Source: Methanobrevibacter sp. (GTDB lineage: Archaea; Methanobacteriota; Methanobacteria; Methanobacteriales; Methanobacteriaceae). From it: 64,000 bases of DNA. Position numbers and translations under genes: made by a program. The stretch's first letter is position 1. Each line of letters opens with the position of its first letter. Under the pieces are notes generated by a model, which was not told where the DNA came from, did no database searches, and saw nothing but the letters and a program-made list of their open reading frames with translations. Location: positions 42,361 through 106,360 of the forward strand of contig NZ_SUTM01000008.1 of assembly GCF_015062935.1 (NCBI RefSeq), given 5' to 3'. Below, in pieces: positions 1 through 9,053 of the stretch.

Positions 1-342
1 TATGAAATTGAAAACAAGTATAATGTCTATTCCGCTTCAACAAGGCGTTCAGCTTATGAAGCATCCAGACTCGTGAGATTTGCCAAAAATACTTCCGAAG
101 TGTTGGGAAACTATTCCAACCTCAGGGACTTTGACATATTGTCTGCAAGACTGTATTATGGTGTTAAAAATGACATTATCCCATTGGTTGTAGGTGTTAA
201 AAGGTTAGGTAGAAAAAGAGCCAGAAACATTGTCAAAATTTTCGGCAATGATTTAAGTGGAGTTTCTGAAAAAGAGCTGCAGCAAATCGAAGGAATAGGG
301 CCTAAACTTGCTGAAAAAATAAGATTATTTGTAGAAAACTAG
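1..342 (+). CDS. Hel308-like DNA helicase, C-terminal fragment
   Basis: The reading frame is open from the window edge to a TAG at 340-342, so only the last 113 residues are seen. The fragment has a helical stretch, then YGVKNDIIPLV and a helix-hairpin-helix region (RLGRKRARNI and IEGIGPKLAEKI). This resembles the C-terminal domains of archaeal Hel308, a superfamily 2 3'-5' helicase that acts on stalled forks, where a 'YGVKEELLELV..GIGRVRARKLY' segment precedes the end. The motor domains lie outside the window, so the family call rests on this tail alone. Another HhH-containing DEAD/DEAH helicase is possible. It ends 45 bp before the convergent DUF2098 gene. Confidence 0.6.
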   Translation, partial: YEIENKYNVYSASTRRSAYEASRLVRFAKNTSEVLGNYSNLRDFDILSARLYYGVKNDIIPLVVGVKRLGRKRARNIVKIFGNDLSGVSEKELQQIEGIGPKLAEKIRLFVEN

Positions 343-387
343 TGTTTCAAATTATACAAAACTAAAAATAAAAAAACGGAGGTGAAA

Positions 388-687
388 TTAACCTCCTCCT
401 TCAGCAACACTAGAATCCATTTCCATGTTTTCTAACCTTGCTGCTTTTTCTTTTAATGCCTCAATATCCAATTCATCATCGCCATCATCATAAGTTCTTT
501 TCTTTAAATCCTTTTCATCAAGCAATTCGACTAGATTTGAGCGATACCACAGATTTGTCTTATCGATTTTGACCCAATCAACACCATTATTGGTTTTAAT
601 ATCTAAAACCTTACCGATTGTGCCTGTATCGACATATCTTACATGTGAATCAAGAGTAATCTCTTTTTCTCTTGCATCAAAAGCCAT
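388..687 (-). CDS. DUF2098-like small protein
   Basis: This is a 99-residue soluble protein. The N-terminal half is a small beta domain (VRYVDTGTIGKVLDI, then VDWVKIDKTNLWYRS) of the type annotated DUF2098 in methanogens. The C-terminal half is acidic and helical (DDGDDELDIEALKEKAARLE). The function is unknown. It lies 16 bp downstream of the PRC-barrel gene on the same strand and is probably co-transcribed with it. The ATG at 687 is preceded by GGTAATATTC. The family name comes from remembered pattern and was not searched. Confidence 0.7.
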   Translation of the reverse strand: MAFDAREKEITLDSHVRYVDTGTIGKVLDIKTNNGVDWVKIDKTNLWYRSNLVELLDEKDLKKRTYDDGDDELDIEALKEKAARLENMEMDSSVAEGGG

Positions 688-703
688 GAATATTACCTTT
701 TAA

Positions 704-979
704 TTATTCTTCGTCGTCTTCAACTTCAATAGTAGCTTCAACTGTTTCTTCTTCTACTTCTTTAGGGATTTCTTTGTTTAAGATAACGTATGCACCGATA
801 GTAGCAACGTCTTCGAATAAAATGCCAATTTCATCTTTAGAGAAGAGATTTTTTTGTAAAGTTAAAGTAAGACCGGTGATTGCACCAGATTCTGGGTCGA
901 AATCAACGTCATCAACTTTTCCTACTTCATATGCGTTTTTATCTAATACAGTACAACCTAATAATTCTTTTACTTTCAT
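704..979 (-). CDS. PRC-barrel domain protein
   Basis: This 91-residue protein is almost entirely one PRC-barrel domain (residues about 1-72: MKVKELLGCTVLDKNAYEVG, then VDDVDFDPESGAITGLTL). A very acidic tail of about 20 residues follows. Single-domain PRC-barrel proteins are common in archaea and are thought to act in RNA processing or as scaffold proteins, but no reaction is known. An AGGTGAAAAAATG start context supports the ATG at 979. It is the first gene of a two-gene unit with the DUF2098 gene and is divergent from elp3. The 104-bp region between them is AT-rich and should hold both promoters. Confidence 0.85.
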   Translation of the reverse strand: MKVKELLGCTVLDKNAYEVGKVDDVDFDPESGAITGLTLTLQKNLFSKDEIGILFEDVATIGAYVILNKEIPKEVEEETVEATIEVEDDEE

Positions 980-1083
980 TTTTTCACCTTCTAAAAAAGT
1001 TATCTATATTTATAAATATAAATCATTAAGTATTTAAATAAAACCTATATATAAAATTAACTATTAAATCAGGTAGTGAAAAA

Positions 1084-2748
1084 ATGGAAAATGCATGTCG
1101 GATAATTATAAATGACATTTTAGATGGAAAAATATCTACTCGACGGGAACTTGAAGTTGAAAAAAGACAGCTTTGTCGTGATTTAAAACTTTCAAAGTTC
1201 ATGAGCAATGCAGATATTCTAAGATATGCAAAACCCGAAGAAAAAGAACTTGTTTCAGGAATTTTAAAGAAAAAACCTACAAGGACAATGTCCGGAGTTG
1301 CAATTGTTGCCGTGATGTGCCATCCGCATAAATGCCCTCATGGAAGATGCCTATACTGTCCTGAAAGCGATATCGCTCCTCCAAGCTATACCGGAGAGGA
1401 GCCTGCGGCACTTAGAGGCAGAATGTATGAATTTCATCCATATGTCCAATGCTTCAACAGACTGAAACAGTTAAAGCAAATCGGACATCCTATCGATAAG
1501 GTGGAGCTAATAATAATGGGCGGAACATTCCCTTCAAGAGATTTATGTTATCAGGAATGGTTCGTTTCACAATGCCTGAAGGCAATGACTGATTTCGGAT
1601 TAATAATTGAAAATAAACCAACTAATTTTGAGTATAATCTTGATCATGATGAAATAAGAGGCTTTGAAAATGGAGTGCTGAAAGCATATCCTCCAAATGA
1701 TTATGTCCTGATAAGCGATGTTCAAAAGGCAAATGAAAATTCCAAGGTAAGATGTGTTGGAATGACATTTGAAACAAGACCGGATTACTGTAAAAAAGAC
1801 CACATCAATAGAATGCTGGACTTTGGAGTAACACGAGTTGAACTGGGAGTTCAAACATTGTCCGATGAACTGTACAGGAAAATTAAAAGGGGACATACAA
1901 TAGCTGACGTTATTGAATCCAATCAGCTCTTAAGAGATTCCGCCATAAAGGTGGCCATGCATATGATGCCGGGATTATTCGCCGATGAAAAACAGGACTT
2001 GAAAATGTTTAAAAAGCTGTTTAGCGATGATAACTTCAAACCTGACATGCTTAAAATTTACCCATGCCTTGTAACAAAAGGCAGCGAATTATATGACATG
2101 TGGATTAACGGAGAATACGAACCGTACAGTGATGAGGAAGCTGTGGAATTAATAGCTAAAGTTAAGGAAATTCTTCCGAAATGGGTTAGAACCATGAGAA
2201 TTCAAAGAGATATCCCTTCAACACTGATTGAAGCGGGCGTTAAAAAATCCAATTTGGGGGAACTCGTCTACAATAAACTGGAAGAAAAGCATGTCAACTG
2301 CAAATGTATCAGATGCCGTGAAATAGGTCATAAGAAAACTTCAAGGGAATATGAATTAAACGATTTTGAGCTTTTCAACGAGAAATACAATGCATGCAAC
2401 GGTGAAGAAAATTTCATTTCATTTGAAGACGTCAATGAGGAAAGTATTGCTGGATTTTTAAGATTGCGTTTTCCTTCAAAAGATCATTTCCGCCAGGAAA
2501 TTACAGACAAGACATCTCTTGTTAGGGAATTGCATGTTTATGGAAACATGATAAAAATAGGAGATAAAAACCCGACTATTGGCCAGCACACAGGATTTGG
2601 CGAAAAACTCCTTAAAGAAGCTGAAAATTTATCCATAGATAAAGGATACGAGGAAATGGCTATAATAAGTGGAATCGGTTCAAGAAACTATTATCGTAAA
2701 TTCGGATATGAAAAAGTTGGACCGTACATGATTAAAAAAATAGCATGA
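1084..2748 (+). CDS. elp3: Elp3 family tRNA U34 carboxymethyltransferase
   Basis: This 554-residue enzyme installs the carboxymethyl (cm5) modification on wobble uridine of tRNA, using acetyl-CoA and radical SAM chemistry. The Cys-rich cluster region is visible at about residues 79-93 ([15 protein letters not shown]). The HAT/GNAT domain fills the last 90 residues ([14 protein letters not shown], then [20 protein letters not shown]). Length and domain order match stand-alone archaeal Elp3, which works without the other Elongator subunits. The ATG at 1084 follows AGGTAGTGAAAAA. It is divergent from the PRC-barrel gene and followed 53 bp later by deoC in the same direction. The gap holds TATA-like sequence, so deoC may have its own promoter. 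Confidence 0.95.
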   Translation: MENACRIIINDILDGKISTRRELEVEKRQLCRDLKLSKFMSNADILRYAKPEEKELVSGILKKKPTRTMSGVAIVAVMCHPHKCPHGRCLYCPESDIAPPSYTGEEPAALRGRMYEFHPYVQCFNRLKQLKQIGHPIDKVELIIMGGTFPSRDLCYQEWFVSQCLKAMTDFGLIIENKPTNFEYNLDHDEIRGFENGVLKAYPPNDYVLISDVQKANENSKVRCVGMTFETRPDYCKKDHINRMLDFGVTRVELGVQTLSDELYRKIKRGHTIADVIESNQLLRDSAIKVAMHMMPGLFADEKQDLKMFKKLFSDDNFKPDMLKIYPCLVTKGSELYDMWINGEYEPYSDEEAVELIAKVKEILPKWVRTMRIQRDIPSTLIEAGVKKSNLGELVYNKLEEKHVNCKCIRCREIGHKKTSREYELNDFELFNEKYNACNGEENFISFEDVNEESIAGFLRLRFPSKDHFRQEITDKTSLVRELHVYGNMIKIGDKNPTIGQHTGFGEKLLKEAENLSIDKGYEEMAIISGIGSRNYYRKFGYEKVGPYMIKKIA

Positions 2749-2801
2749 TAATATTTAAATACTTATTCGTATAAATACTAACTAATTAAGAGAGTGGTAA
2801 T

Positions 2802-3539
2802 ATGGTAATATATAATATAAAAAATTCAAAGGAATTAGCTAGTTACATTAACTATACTAATTTAAACAACATGATAACTGAAAAGGAAATGACTGAATTT
2901 CTTGAAAAAGCAAAGGAATTAAATTTCAATTCCGTAGTTATCTCTCCAACATACGTGCCATTAGCAAAAGAAATTTTAAAAGATACAAATATTAAAGTAG
3001 GCAGCGTAATCGGATTCCCATTAGGTTTTGAAGACAGTGAAAGTAAAATTGCAAATGCCAAAACCTTAATTGACAAAGGAGTCGATGAACTTGAAGTAGT
3101 TTTAAATTTAAGCTATTTAAAAGATGAAAAATACGAATTACTTGAAAATGAAATTAAAGCCATAAAAGAAGTTGTTGGAGATAAAATATTAAAAGTGATT
3201 ATTGAAACCAAAGCACTGGAAGATTATGAAAAAGCAAATGCCGCAAAATTAGCGGAAAAATGTGGTGCTCAGGTTGTAAAGACTGCAACAGGATTCGTAT
3301 CACCAAACCACATCTATGAAAATGTAAATGATATAAATATCTTTTTAAAACATGCTCCAAAAATCAAAATTGAAATTTACGGCGGCATTAACGAATACAA
3401 ATTCGCTAACCAGATTTTAACTGCAGGAGCAGATAAAATCGGAAGTGACATGGGTTATGAAATAGTTAAAAGATATAAAGACTTAAGAGAAAACACCCAA
3501 GTAACACCAAAACCAATCACATTGACAAAAAAAGATTGA
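2802..3539 (+). CDS. deoC: Deoxyribose-phosphate aldolase
   Basis: This 245-residue class I aldolase cleaves 2-deoxyribose 5-phosphate to glyceraldehyde 3-phosphate and acetaldehyde, in deoxynucleoside salvage. The Schiff-base lysine lies in VVKTATGF at about residue 160. The phosphate-binding part near the end (IEIYGGIN, then GADKIGSDMG) is intact. Length is normal for a DeoC TIM barrel. The start at 2802 follows GAGAGTGGTAAT. After the stop the sequence runs into a T-rich stretch near 3568, which probably ends transcription before the opposing tRNA genes. Confidence 0.93.
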   Translation: MVIYNIKNSKELASYINYTNLNNMITEKEMTEFLEKAKELNFNSVVISPTYVPLAKEILKDTNIKVGSVIGFPLGFEDSESKIANAKTLIDKGVDELEVVLNLSYLKDEKYELLENEIKAIKEVVGDKILKVIIETKALEDYEKANAAKLAEKCGAQVVKTATGFVSPNHIYENVNDINIFLKHAPKIKIEIYGGINEYKFANQILTAGADKIGSDMGYEIVKRYKDLRENTQVTPKPITLTKKD

Positions 3540-3640
3540 ATGGACCCTCCATTTAATCTAAATACTCTTTTTTTAAAAAAAAATTACGCTAAAATTAGCA
3601 AGAGTAATGAAAAAAAATAATTAAAAATAGTAAGAAAGAA

Positions 3641-3714
3641 TGCCATGTGCCGGACTTGAACCAGCGACATCTAGATCTTCAGTCTAGCGTTCTCCCATCT
3701 GAACTAACATGGCA
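3641..3714 (-). tRNA. tRNA-Phe (GAA)
   Basis: Read on the minus strand this gives a full cloverleaf. The acceptor stem is TGCCATG/CATGGCA, the anticodon stem CTAGA/TCTAG encloses loop CTGAAGA with anticodon GAA, and the T arm is GCTGG-TTCAAGT-CCGGC. It is 74 nt with no encoded CCA. It lies 3 bp downstream of tRNA-Val in the same direction, and the two are probably one transcript. Confidence 0.95.
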
Positions 3715-3717
3715 TAT

Positions 3718-3788
3718 GGACCGAACGAGATTCGAACTCGTGATCTCCTCCACGTCAAAGAGGAATCATACCCCTAGACCACCGGTCC
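3718..3788 (-). tRNA. tRNA-Val (GAC)
   Basis: The minus strand folds into a cloverleaf. The acceptor is GGACCGG/TCGGTCC with a terminal G-U, the anticodon stem CCTCT/GGAGG encloses loop TTGACGT with anticodon GAC, and the T arm holds GAGTTCGAATCTC. It is 71 nt with no encoded CCA. It is upstream of tRNA-Phe in the pair. Confidence 0.94.
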
Positions 3789-3819
3789 TATACAACATTA
3801 TAATATTTAAAACAAGTAA

Positions 3820-3827
3820 TATATAAA
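3820..3827 (-). promoter_or_regulatory. TATA box of the tRNA-Val/tRNA-Phe unit
   Basis: TTTATATA on the minus strand is centred about 35 bp upstream of the first base of tRNA-Val. That is the expected place for an archaeal TATA box when transcription starts a few bases before the mature 5' end. Confidence 0.65.
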
Positions 3828-3861
3828 CTTTACTAAATTATATAGAACAAGTAGTGGAAAT

Positions 3862-3895
3862 AAAAATAAAAAAAATTGACCAAAGAAATGGCCAA
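3862..3895 (-). terminator. Terminator of the histone gene
   Basis: On the minus strand, 48 bp beyond the histone stop, TTGGCCA-TTTCTT-TGGTCAA forms a 7-bp stem (one G-U pair). It is followed at once by TTTTTTTTATTTTT. This is a clear intrinsic-type terminator for the highly expressed histone gene. Confidence 0.75.
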
Positions 3896-3942
3896 TAGAT
3901 TTTATTCTTAAAAGCTTTTTTGAAAATAAACAATTAGTAAAT

Positions 3943-4143
3943 CTATTTGATTGCTAATTTGATATCTTCAGCTTTTACAGTTTTTCTACCAGCGTGGCGT
4001 GCGAAATTTACAGCTTTTTGTGCGATTTCGTCACCTTTTTCTTCTAATGCTTCAGCTAATGCAATTTTTGCATCGTCACTAATTCTTTGTGCGCCAGCAT
4101 TTTTTAAGATACGACCGACTGGTGCGATTGGTAATTCACTCAT
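3943..4143 (-). CDS. Archaeal histone (HMf/HMt type)
   Basis: This 66-residue protein is a bare histone fold. It has the family start [22 protein letters not shown] and the end [17 protein letters not shown], with RKTVK as the typical DNA-contacting loop. It binds and wraps DNA as dimers that extend into polymers. It is monocistronic, with a strong GGAGGTG ribosome binding site, a TATA box at 4179-4186 and a hairpin-plus-T terminator at 3862-3895, which suggests high expression. There is no N- or C-terminal tail. Confidence 0.97.
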   Translation of the reverse strand: MSELPIAPVGRILKNAGAQRISDDAKIALAEALEEKGDEIAQKAVNFARHAGRKTVKAEDIKLAIK

Positions 4144-4178
4144 TATTACACCTCCAATTAAAAGATAGTATAAAATAG

Positions 4179-4186
4179 TATATAAA
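4179..4186 (-). promoter_or_regulatory. TATA box of the histone gene
   Basis: The minus strand reads CCTTTATATACT 36-43 bp upstream of the ATG at 4143. The leader ends with GGAGGTGTAATA, a near-perfect ribosome binding site. Confidence 0.65.
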
Positions 4187-4341
4187 GGTATCGGTAAAAA
4201 TGATTAATAATCGTCCATATTATAGTACATCAACTATTTTTATATGCTTTTCAAATTCAAATAATAATATACATATTAAAAAAAATTAAAGCAAAAAAAT
4301 AGGTGAAAATATAAAAAAAAGATATAATATAAAATTAAAAA

Positions 4342-5622
4342 TTATTCCATCAACAATTCACTTTTAAGGTATGTTGCAGTTGCATCGGTGATTTTAACCT
4401 TAACAAAAGAACCTAATTCCACATCATGAACAATCACTGGAATATAGTTATCAGTTTTTGCAATAAAACCGCCTTTAGAACCTTTTTCAACAACCAGCAC
4501 ATTTTGAACTGTTCCAACTAACTGTAAATTTTCTTCAGCAGTTATTTCAGATTTAATTTCAGATAAAAATTTTGATCTTTTCTTCATGACCGGGCGAGGA
4601 ATCTCTTCAAGAGATGATGAGATTGCACCTTTCCTGTGCTGATACTTTGACAAATGTATCAGGCTAGGTTTTATATTTTCAAGCAATTCTACAGTCAAGT
4701 CAAAATCTTCATCGGTTTCTGTCGGATAACCTACAATGATGTCAACAGCCAATGTGATATCGGGAATCTCCTTTTTGAATTTGGAGATGATGTCCAAATA
4801 CTGAGCTATAGTATGACCCCTTCTCATATCTGAGAGAACTTTATCACTGCCTGATTGTATCGGTAAATGTATAAAATCATATACATTCGGATGTTTAATT
4901 GCATCGATAATTTCATCAACATCATTTAAAATATTTTTAGGGTGCATCATTCCAACACGAACTTTGAAATCTCCTTCCAAATTAGCCACTTCTTTAATTA
5001 AATCAGATAGTTTTTCACCACTATCTCTACCAAAAGCGGCAGTGTCCTGTGCGGTAAGTTGAATTTCACATGCCCCCTTTTCAATAGCTGCCTTCGCTTC
5101 CTGGACAATATCAGAAATAGGATAACTGTTTAATGGACCTCTTGCAAAACGAGTACAGCAAAAAGTGCATGCGCCCAGACAACCTTCACAAATTTGAATT
5201 ATATGAATCAAACCGTCATCAACAGATTTAGGAACACCGACTTTGCTTTCCTTTGAAAATCCGCTTTCCCTAATAATTTCGCCACAGTAAGTGGCATTTA
5301 CCACATCTGCAGCCTTATTCAATTGATGAGGGCCAATCCATGAACAGTTAGGCCCGATTTTTTCCAGCTTCTCAGGATCGATTTCAACCATACATCCCCC
5401 GACAATGATTTTCTTATCTGGAAATTGTTTTTGCAGCTGCTGGATTTTATAGACAACCTTATTTTCAGTAGGCAACTTAACGTAACAAGTGTTTACAATG
5501 ATTACATCCGCTTCATCGATACTGTCGACAATATCGATTTGGTTTTCCTCCAACACACCTGCAATAATCTGGGAATCCGCCTGATTGAAAGTGCATCCGT
5601 AAGTTTCAATAAATACCTTCAT
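4342..5622 (-). CDS. tRNA t6A37 methylthiotransferase (MtaB/CDKAL1 type)
   Basis: This 426-residue radical SAM methylthiotransferase converts t6A37 to ms2t6A37 in tRNAs reading ANN codons. The N-terminal UPF0004 domain carries three auxiliary-cluster cysteines (ETYGCTFNQAD, VNTCYVK, GGCMVE). The radical SAM motif is CLGACTFC at about residues 150-157. A C-terminal TRAM domain (about 360-426) binds RNA. Length and motif spacing match the archaeal/eukaryotic e-MtaB branch better than bacterial MiaB, which acts on i6A. The start overlaps the 3' end of the zinc-finger gene by 17 bp, so the two are one transcript. Confidence 0.9.
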   Translation of the reverse strand: MKVFIETYGCTFNQADSQIIAGVLEENQIDIVDSIDEADVIIVNTCYVKLPTENKVVYKIQQLQKQFPDKKIIVGGCMVEIDPEKLEKIGPNCSWIGPHQLNKAADVVNATYCGEIIRESGFSKESKVGVPKSVDDGLIHIIQICEGCLGACTFCCTRFARGPLNSYPISDIVQEAKAAIEKGACEIQLTAQDTAAFGRDSGEKLSDLIKEVANLEGDFKVRVGMMHPKNILNDVDEIIDAIKHPNVYDFIHLPIQSGSDKVLSDMRRGHTIAQYLDIISKFKKEIPDITLAVDIIVGYPTETDEDFDLTVELLENIKPSLIHLSKYQHRKGAISSSLEEIPRPVMKKRSKFLSEIKSEITAEENLQLVGTVQNVLVVEKGSKGGFIAKTDNYIPVIVHDVELGSFVKVKITDATATYLKSELLME

Positions 5623-6250
5623 GTTTTTTCCTTTTATGTTTTTTGAAAATATCTTTAGTTAAATCATAGTCGTAATTATTAAATTTGACAGGTTTGGAAT
5701 ACACCCTCTTGATTACATTAGCTCTGGCAAATCCAGAAGTGAGTTTCCTGTCCTGAGTTTTAATGACATGAACTTTAACTATATGTTTATCAATTTTTAC
5801 AATATCTCCAGGAGCTATTTCAAAATCCCTTTCCAAATCCACTTTATAGGAGTCAACTTCACCATGCAAATCTACAGAAAATCCGATACGTGCCGGAATT
5901 TCAATTGAAGAAGCCCAAATGGTATCAACATCTTCAAGTTTTGCCTTGTTTACTCTCTTGTCTTTAATTTCAATACTGGTTACTTCAACCTGACCCAATT
6001 CTGAAAGTAAAACATCACCTGTTTTCAGCTCATCACTTGGTGAGAGGTCAATTGTAGTTTTATGAGATTTATCCTGCTCGGAAATAATTAATCTGTAAGG
6101 CCTTGGTTTTTTTAAGGAAATGATGTCCTTAAAAACATGACCGCAATCTTCACATTTCAATAAATATTCTTCCATTAGCTTTTTCTTTGATGATTTCTGT
6201 TTCGAGTTTAAAATTTCTATTTCATCACTACCGCAAATTGGACAGTCCAT
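5606..6250 (-). CDS. HVO_0476 family zinc-finger protein
   Basis: This 214-residue archaeal protein has an N-terminal zinc ribbon (CPICGSDEIE at residues 3-12 and CEDCG at about 33-37). Two beta-rich modules follow (about 60-180) with a basic C-terminus (KKHKRKKHEG). The layout matches the HVO_0476 zinc-finger family, whose function is not known. The ribbon and basic tail suggest RNA or nucleoprotein contact. It overlaps the start of the methylthiotransferase gene by 17 bp, which hints at a translation- or tRNA-linked role. Start ATG at 6250. Confidence 0.8.
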   Translation of the reverse strand: MDCPICGSDEIEILNSKQKSSKKKLMEEYLLKCEDCGHVFKDIISLKKPRPYRLIISEQDKSHKTTIDLSPSDELKTGDVLLSELGQVEVTSIEIKDKRVNKAKLEDVDTIWASSIEIPARIGFSVDLHGEVDSYKVDLERDFEIAPGDIVKIDKHIVKVHVIKTQDRKLTSGFARANVIKRVYSKPVKFNNYDYDLTKDIFKKHKRKKHEGIY

Positions 6251-6275
6251 TTTAATCCCTCTTAAACAATAATAA

Positions 6276-6761
6276 TTATTCTTTTTCTTTTAAATGATGA
6301 TTGACTAATCCGCCATCTTCTAAAATATTCAACATAAAATCTTTAAACGGTTCGAAAGTAGTTGATTGTCCATTAGTTTCATTTACTAAAGTTCCTTTGG
6401 ATAAATCAATGGATATGATATCCCCATCTTCAGCATCAATATCAGAAACAATGACCGGCAATCCTATGTTAATTGCATTTCTATAAAAAATCCTTGCAAA
6501 TGATTTGGCAACAATTGCCTCAACTCCTGCTGTTTTGATAGCTACAGGAGCCTGTTCTCTTGATGAACCGCATCCGAAATTTTCATCTGCAACAATAATG
6601 TCTCCCTGTTTGACGTTTTTTGTAAAATCCGGACGTTCACCTTCAAGAACATGGTCTGCCAAATCCTGTGGATTGAATGTTCTTAAATATCTTCCGGGAA
6701 TAATTACATCGGTATCGATATTTTTCCCAAAAGTCCATGTTTTTCCTTTAATAAGTTCCAT
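6276..6761 (-). CDS. hacB: Homoaconitase/isopropylmalate dehydratase small subunit
   Basis: This is a 161-residue small (swivel) subunit of the aconitase superfamily. It has the start GKTWTFGKNIDTDVIIPGRY, the cluster-domain contact FGCGSSREQAP, and the conserved IFYRNAINIGLPV. The loop after IIPGR reads YLRT. From memory of the methanogen paralogues, YLRT marks homoaconitase (coenzyme B biosynthesis), whereas isopropylmalate dehydratase carries YLVY-like loops. The ATG at 6761 (MELIKGKTW) follows AGTGAT and fits the family length. A longer in-frame extension upstream is not family-like. The large subunit is not in this window. It lies downstream of tes but behind a hairpin terminator. Confidence 0.85.
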   Translation of the reverse strand: MELIKGKTWTFGKNIDTDVIIPGRYLRTFNPQDLADHVLEGERPDFTKNVKQGDIIVADENFGCGSSREQAPVAIKTAGVEAIVAKSFARIFYRNAINIGLPVIVSDIDAEDGDIISIDLSKGTLVNETNGQSTTFEPFKDFMLNILEDGGLVNHHLKEKE

Positions 6762-6785
6762 AAATATCACTGTAAAATTGATTAA

Positions 6786-6821
6786 TAAAAAAACGAAGTG
6801 TTGGGAGCTAGTCCCAAACAC
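6786..6821 (-). terminator. Terminator of tes
   Basis: On the minus strand, TTGGGA-CTAGC-TCCCAA (with an outer GTG/CAC pair across one bulged base) lies about 30 bp past the tes stop. TTCGTTTTTTTATT follows. It separates tes from hacB. Confidence 0.65.
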
Positions 6822-6850
6822 AAAACTAGGTGATTTGATTTGATAATAAT

Positions 6851-8347
6851 TTATTTTAAAGGTTGTGCAAATTTCTGTTCGATACTTTCACGGTACATTG
6901 AATTCATTGTACAAAATGGAATGATTCTTCCATCAGGAGTTGCATAATGAATAACACATTTTTTAACCCTGTCTTCGTCAAAGTTGAATGGGTCCATGAA
7001 GTGCATACAGGAAATAAGCATAGCATCTTTAGAAAAGTCTCCGAGAGCTGAATAATCCCTTTTAGCGAATACATTGAGTAAAATTTTAACAATGTCTAAA
7101 TTTTTAGGAGTCCTGCTGGTGTGAACCATCTTGGTAAGGTTTTTGGTAAGGCCTGCAAGAACCCTTTTATGAGATCCGAATTTACCCTCTTTGAGTTTTT
7201 CGTTATATTCTTTTAATTTATCAAATAAATCATCAACATCAATAAAGTCGGTAATTGGAATTAATTTGTCTTTACCAGGTCCTTCTGTTTTGTCTCTGAA
7301 TACATAAGTAGCTATTCCACAGTGCTGGTGGCAGTTTAAAGTAACTTTAGCTGAATCTTCACCGTCAAGTAAAGAAATGAATTCTGCAATTGGTTCAACA
7401 GAGGACGGTGGGTAAAATGCGCTGGTTGGAACCTGATTATCAGTTTCTTCCGCAATTATATTAACAAAGTCCGGAATGGTAATTCTTTGCTCTTCCACAT
7501 GGTCTGCAGGAGTTCTTCCGGCGAATGAAACAGGTTGGAAATTAACACCGTAAATGTTTTCATTGTGATCAAATGCGAATTTGATGATTTCTCCAACTTG
7601 GTGGTCGTTGACTCCTTTAACTAATGTAGGAACAAGCACGACACCTAATCCCACTTTTCTACAGTTTTCAATAGCTTGGAGTTTGTCAGGAAGTAAATCC
7701 CTACCCCTATTGTTAATGTATGGTTCTGGAGTTACACCGTCAAAAGCCAGATAAACAGTATTTAATCCTGCTTCTTTCAATTCTTTAGCCAAGTTTTCTC
7801 TTTTAGCTAATCTTATACCATTGGTAGCTATTTGAACGTGAGTGAAACCTTCTTCTTTTGCCATTTTAACAAGTTCAACAATGTCTTTTCTTACTGTTGG
7901 CTCACCGCCGGCATATTGAATTGCTGGGCATGGATGAGGTTTTAAGTTCCTTAAATTCCTAAGCATCTGTCTGATTTCATCCTGAGAAGGCTCGTATTTA
8001 TAGCCTGCAGCAGCTGCATTAGCAAAACAAACCGGACATCTTAAATTACATCTATTGGTTACATCTATTAAACCTAAAACAGTAGAAGTTTCGTGTTTTG
8101 AACATAAACCGCAATTGCTAGGGCAAGCTCCTTCATCAGGAACACATGGATTTTCAACAGATGTGATTGATGGAGTATAATCATCTACACGATTGTATAA
8201 TTCATCATCACTCCAGTAAGTGTTTACAAATTCCCCATGTTCATCACAGGTTTTCTTGATGAGAACTTTGCCGTCTTCATCATATACTTCTGCTTTTAGA
8301 GGTTTGCCACATTCTGGGCATAAACTTTTTGTATCTTTAATTTTCAA
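6851..8347 (-). CDS. tes: Tetraether lipid synthase (radical SAM)
   Basis: This roughly 498-residue enzyme joins the phytanyl chains of two archaeol-type lipids to make membrane-spanning tetraethers. The N-terminus has a rubredoxin-like metal site (CPECGKPL, then KKTCDEHGEF). A Cys-rich stretch (CVPDEGACPSNCGLC, about 85-100) precedes the radical SAM motif CNLRCPVCF at about 112-120. A SPASM-like C-terminal part adds further Cys/His ligands (NCHQHCG, FCTMNSMYRES). Length and motifs match the MJ0619 family. I chose the TTG at 8347 because AAAGGTGATTTGT lies just upstream; an upstream TTG at 8371 would add eight residues. It is divergent from carS across 139 bp. Confidence 0.9.
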   Translation of the reverse strand: MKIKDTKSLCPECGKPLKAEVYDEDGKVLIKKTCDEHGEFVNTYWSDDELYNRVDDYTPSITSVENPCVPDEGACPSNCGLCSKHETSTVLGLIDVTNRCNLRCPVCFANAAAAGYKYEPSQDEIRQMLRNLRNLKPHPCPAIQYAGGEPTVRKDIVELVKMAKEEGFTHVQIATNGIRLAKRENLAKELKEAGLNTVYLAFDGVTPEPYINNRGRDLLPDKLQAIENCRKVGLGVVLVPTLVKGVNDHQVGEIIKFAFDHNENIYGVNFQPVSFAGRTPADHVEEQRITIPDFVNIIAEETDNQVPTSAFYPPSSVEPIAEFISLLDGEDSAKVTLNCHQHCGIATYVFRDKTEGPGKDKLIPITDFIDVDDLFDKLKEYNEKLKEGKFGSHKRVLAGLTKNLTKMVHTSRTPKNLDIVKILLNVFAKRDYSALGDFSKDAMLISCMHFMDPFNFDEDRVKKCVIHYATPDGRIIPFCTMNSMYRESIEQKFAQPLK

Positions 8348-8486
8348 ACAAATCACCTTTACCAATAACAAATCATTATTAGTATTACTTTCATAATTAT
8401 ATATATTTAATTTAATATAATATTTAAAGTTAATTAATATATACTAGTAAAAATATAGTTATATATAATATCTTGGAGTTAACTAA

Positions 8487-9053
8487 ATGACAATGGACAT
8501 AAATATTTTTTTACTGGGATGTTTGACAACATTATATTTTATTCTTCCTGCATACTTCTCCAACGGAGGCGCTCTGGCATTTGGAGGGGGAACCCCTTTA
8601 GATTTTGGAAAATGTGATAAAAACGGTGCTCGTTGGATTGGTGACGGAGTTACCTGGAGAGGTTTGATTGCTGGGACAATAATCGGAATCATTACAGGAG
8701 CTGTTCAAGGATATTTAGCTCCAATAATCCTACAGGAAATCGGACCCTACCTCATCACACCGATAATTACTGACGTGAACAGTGGAATATTAATCGGATT
8801 CCTGCTCGGTTTCGGTGCTCTTTTAGGTGATGCATTAGGCAGTTTTTTAAAAAGAAGACTTGGAATTGGCAGAGGAAAACCTGCACCAATTCTTGATCAG
8901 CTAGATTTCTTAATTGTGGCATTAATTTTAGTTTCATTCGTTGTTGAACTTAACGTTTTCTTTGTTGTAATAGCTATTGTTTTAACATTAGTTATACATT
9001 TAATAGCCAATGGTGGAGCTTATCTGCTTGGACTAAAAGATGTATGGTATTAA
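8487..9053 (+). CDS. carS: CDP-archaeol synthase
   Basis: This 188-residue integral membrane enzyme transfers CTP onto unsaturated archaetidic acid to give CDP-archaeol, the precursor of all archaeal polar lipid head groups. It has about five membrane helices, the conserved loop PAYFSNGGALAFGGGTPLDF near the N-terminus, and GDALGSFLKRRLGIGRGKPAP in a cytoplasmic loop. The end ANGGAYLLGLKDVWY is also family-like. The ATG at 8487 follows TTGGAGTTAACTAA. It is divergent from tes, so two lipid-core genes share one promoter region. It overlaps the convergent mfnF by 4 bp. Confidence 0.93.
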   Translation: MTMDINIFLLGCLTTLYFILPAYFSNGGALAFGGGTPLDFGKCDKNGARWIGDGVTWRGLIAGTIIGIITGAVQGYLAPIILQEIGPYLITPIITDVNSGILIGFLLGFGALLGDALGSFLKRRLGIGRGKPAPILDQLDFLIVALILVSFVVELNVFFVVIAIVLTLVIHLIANGGAYLLGLKDVWY

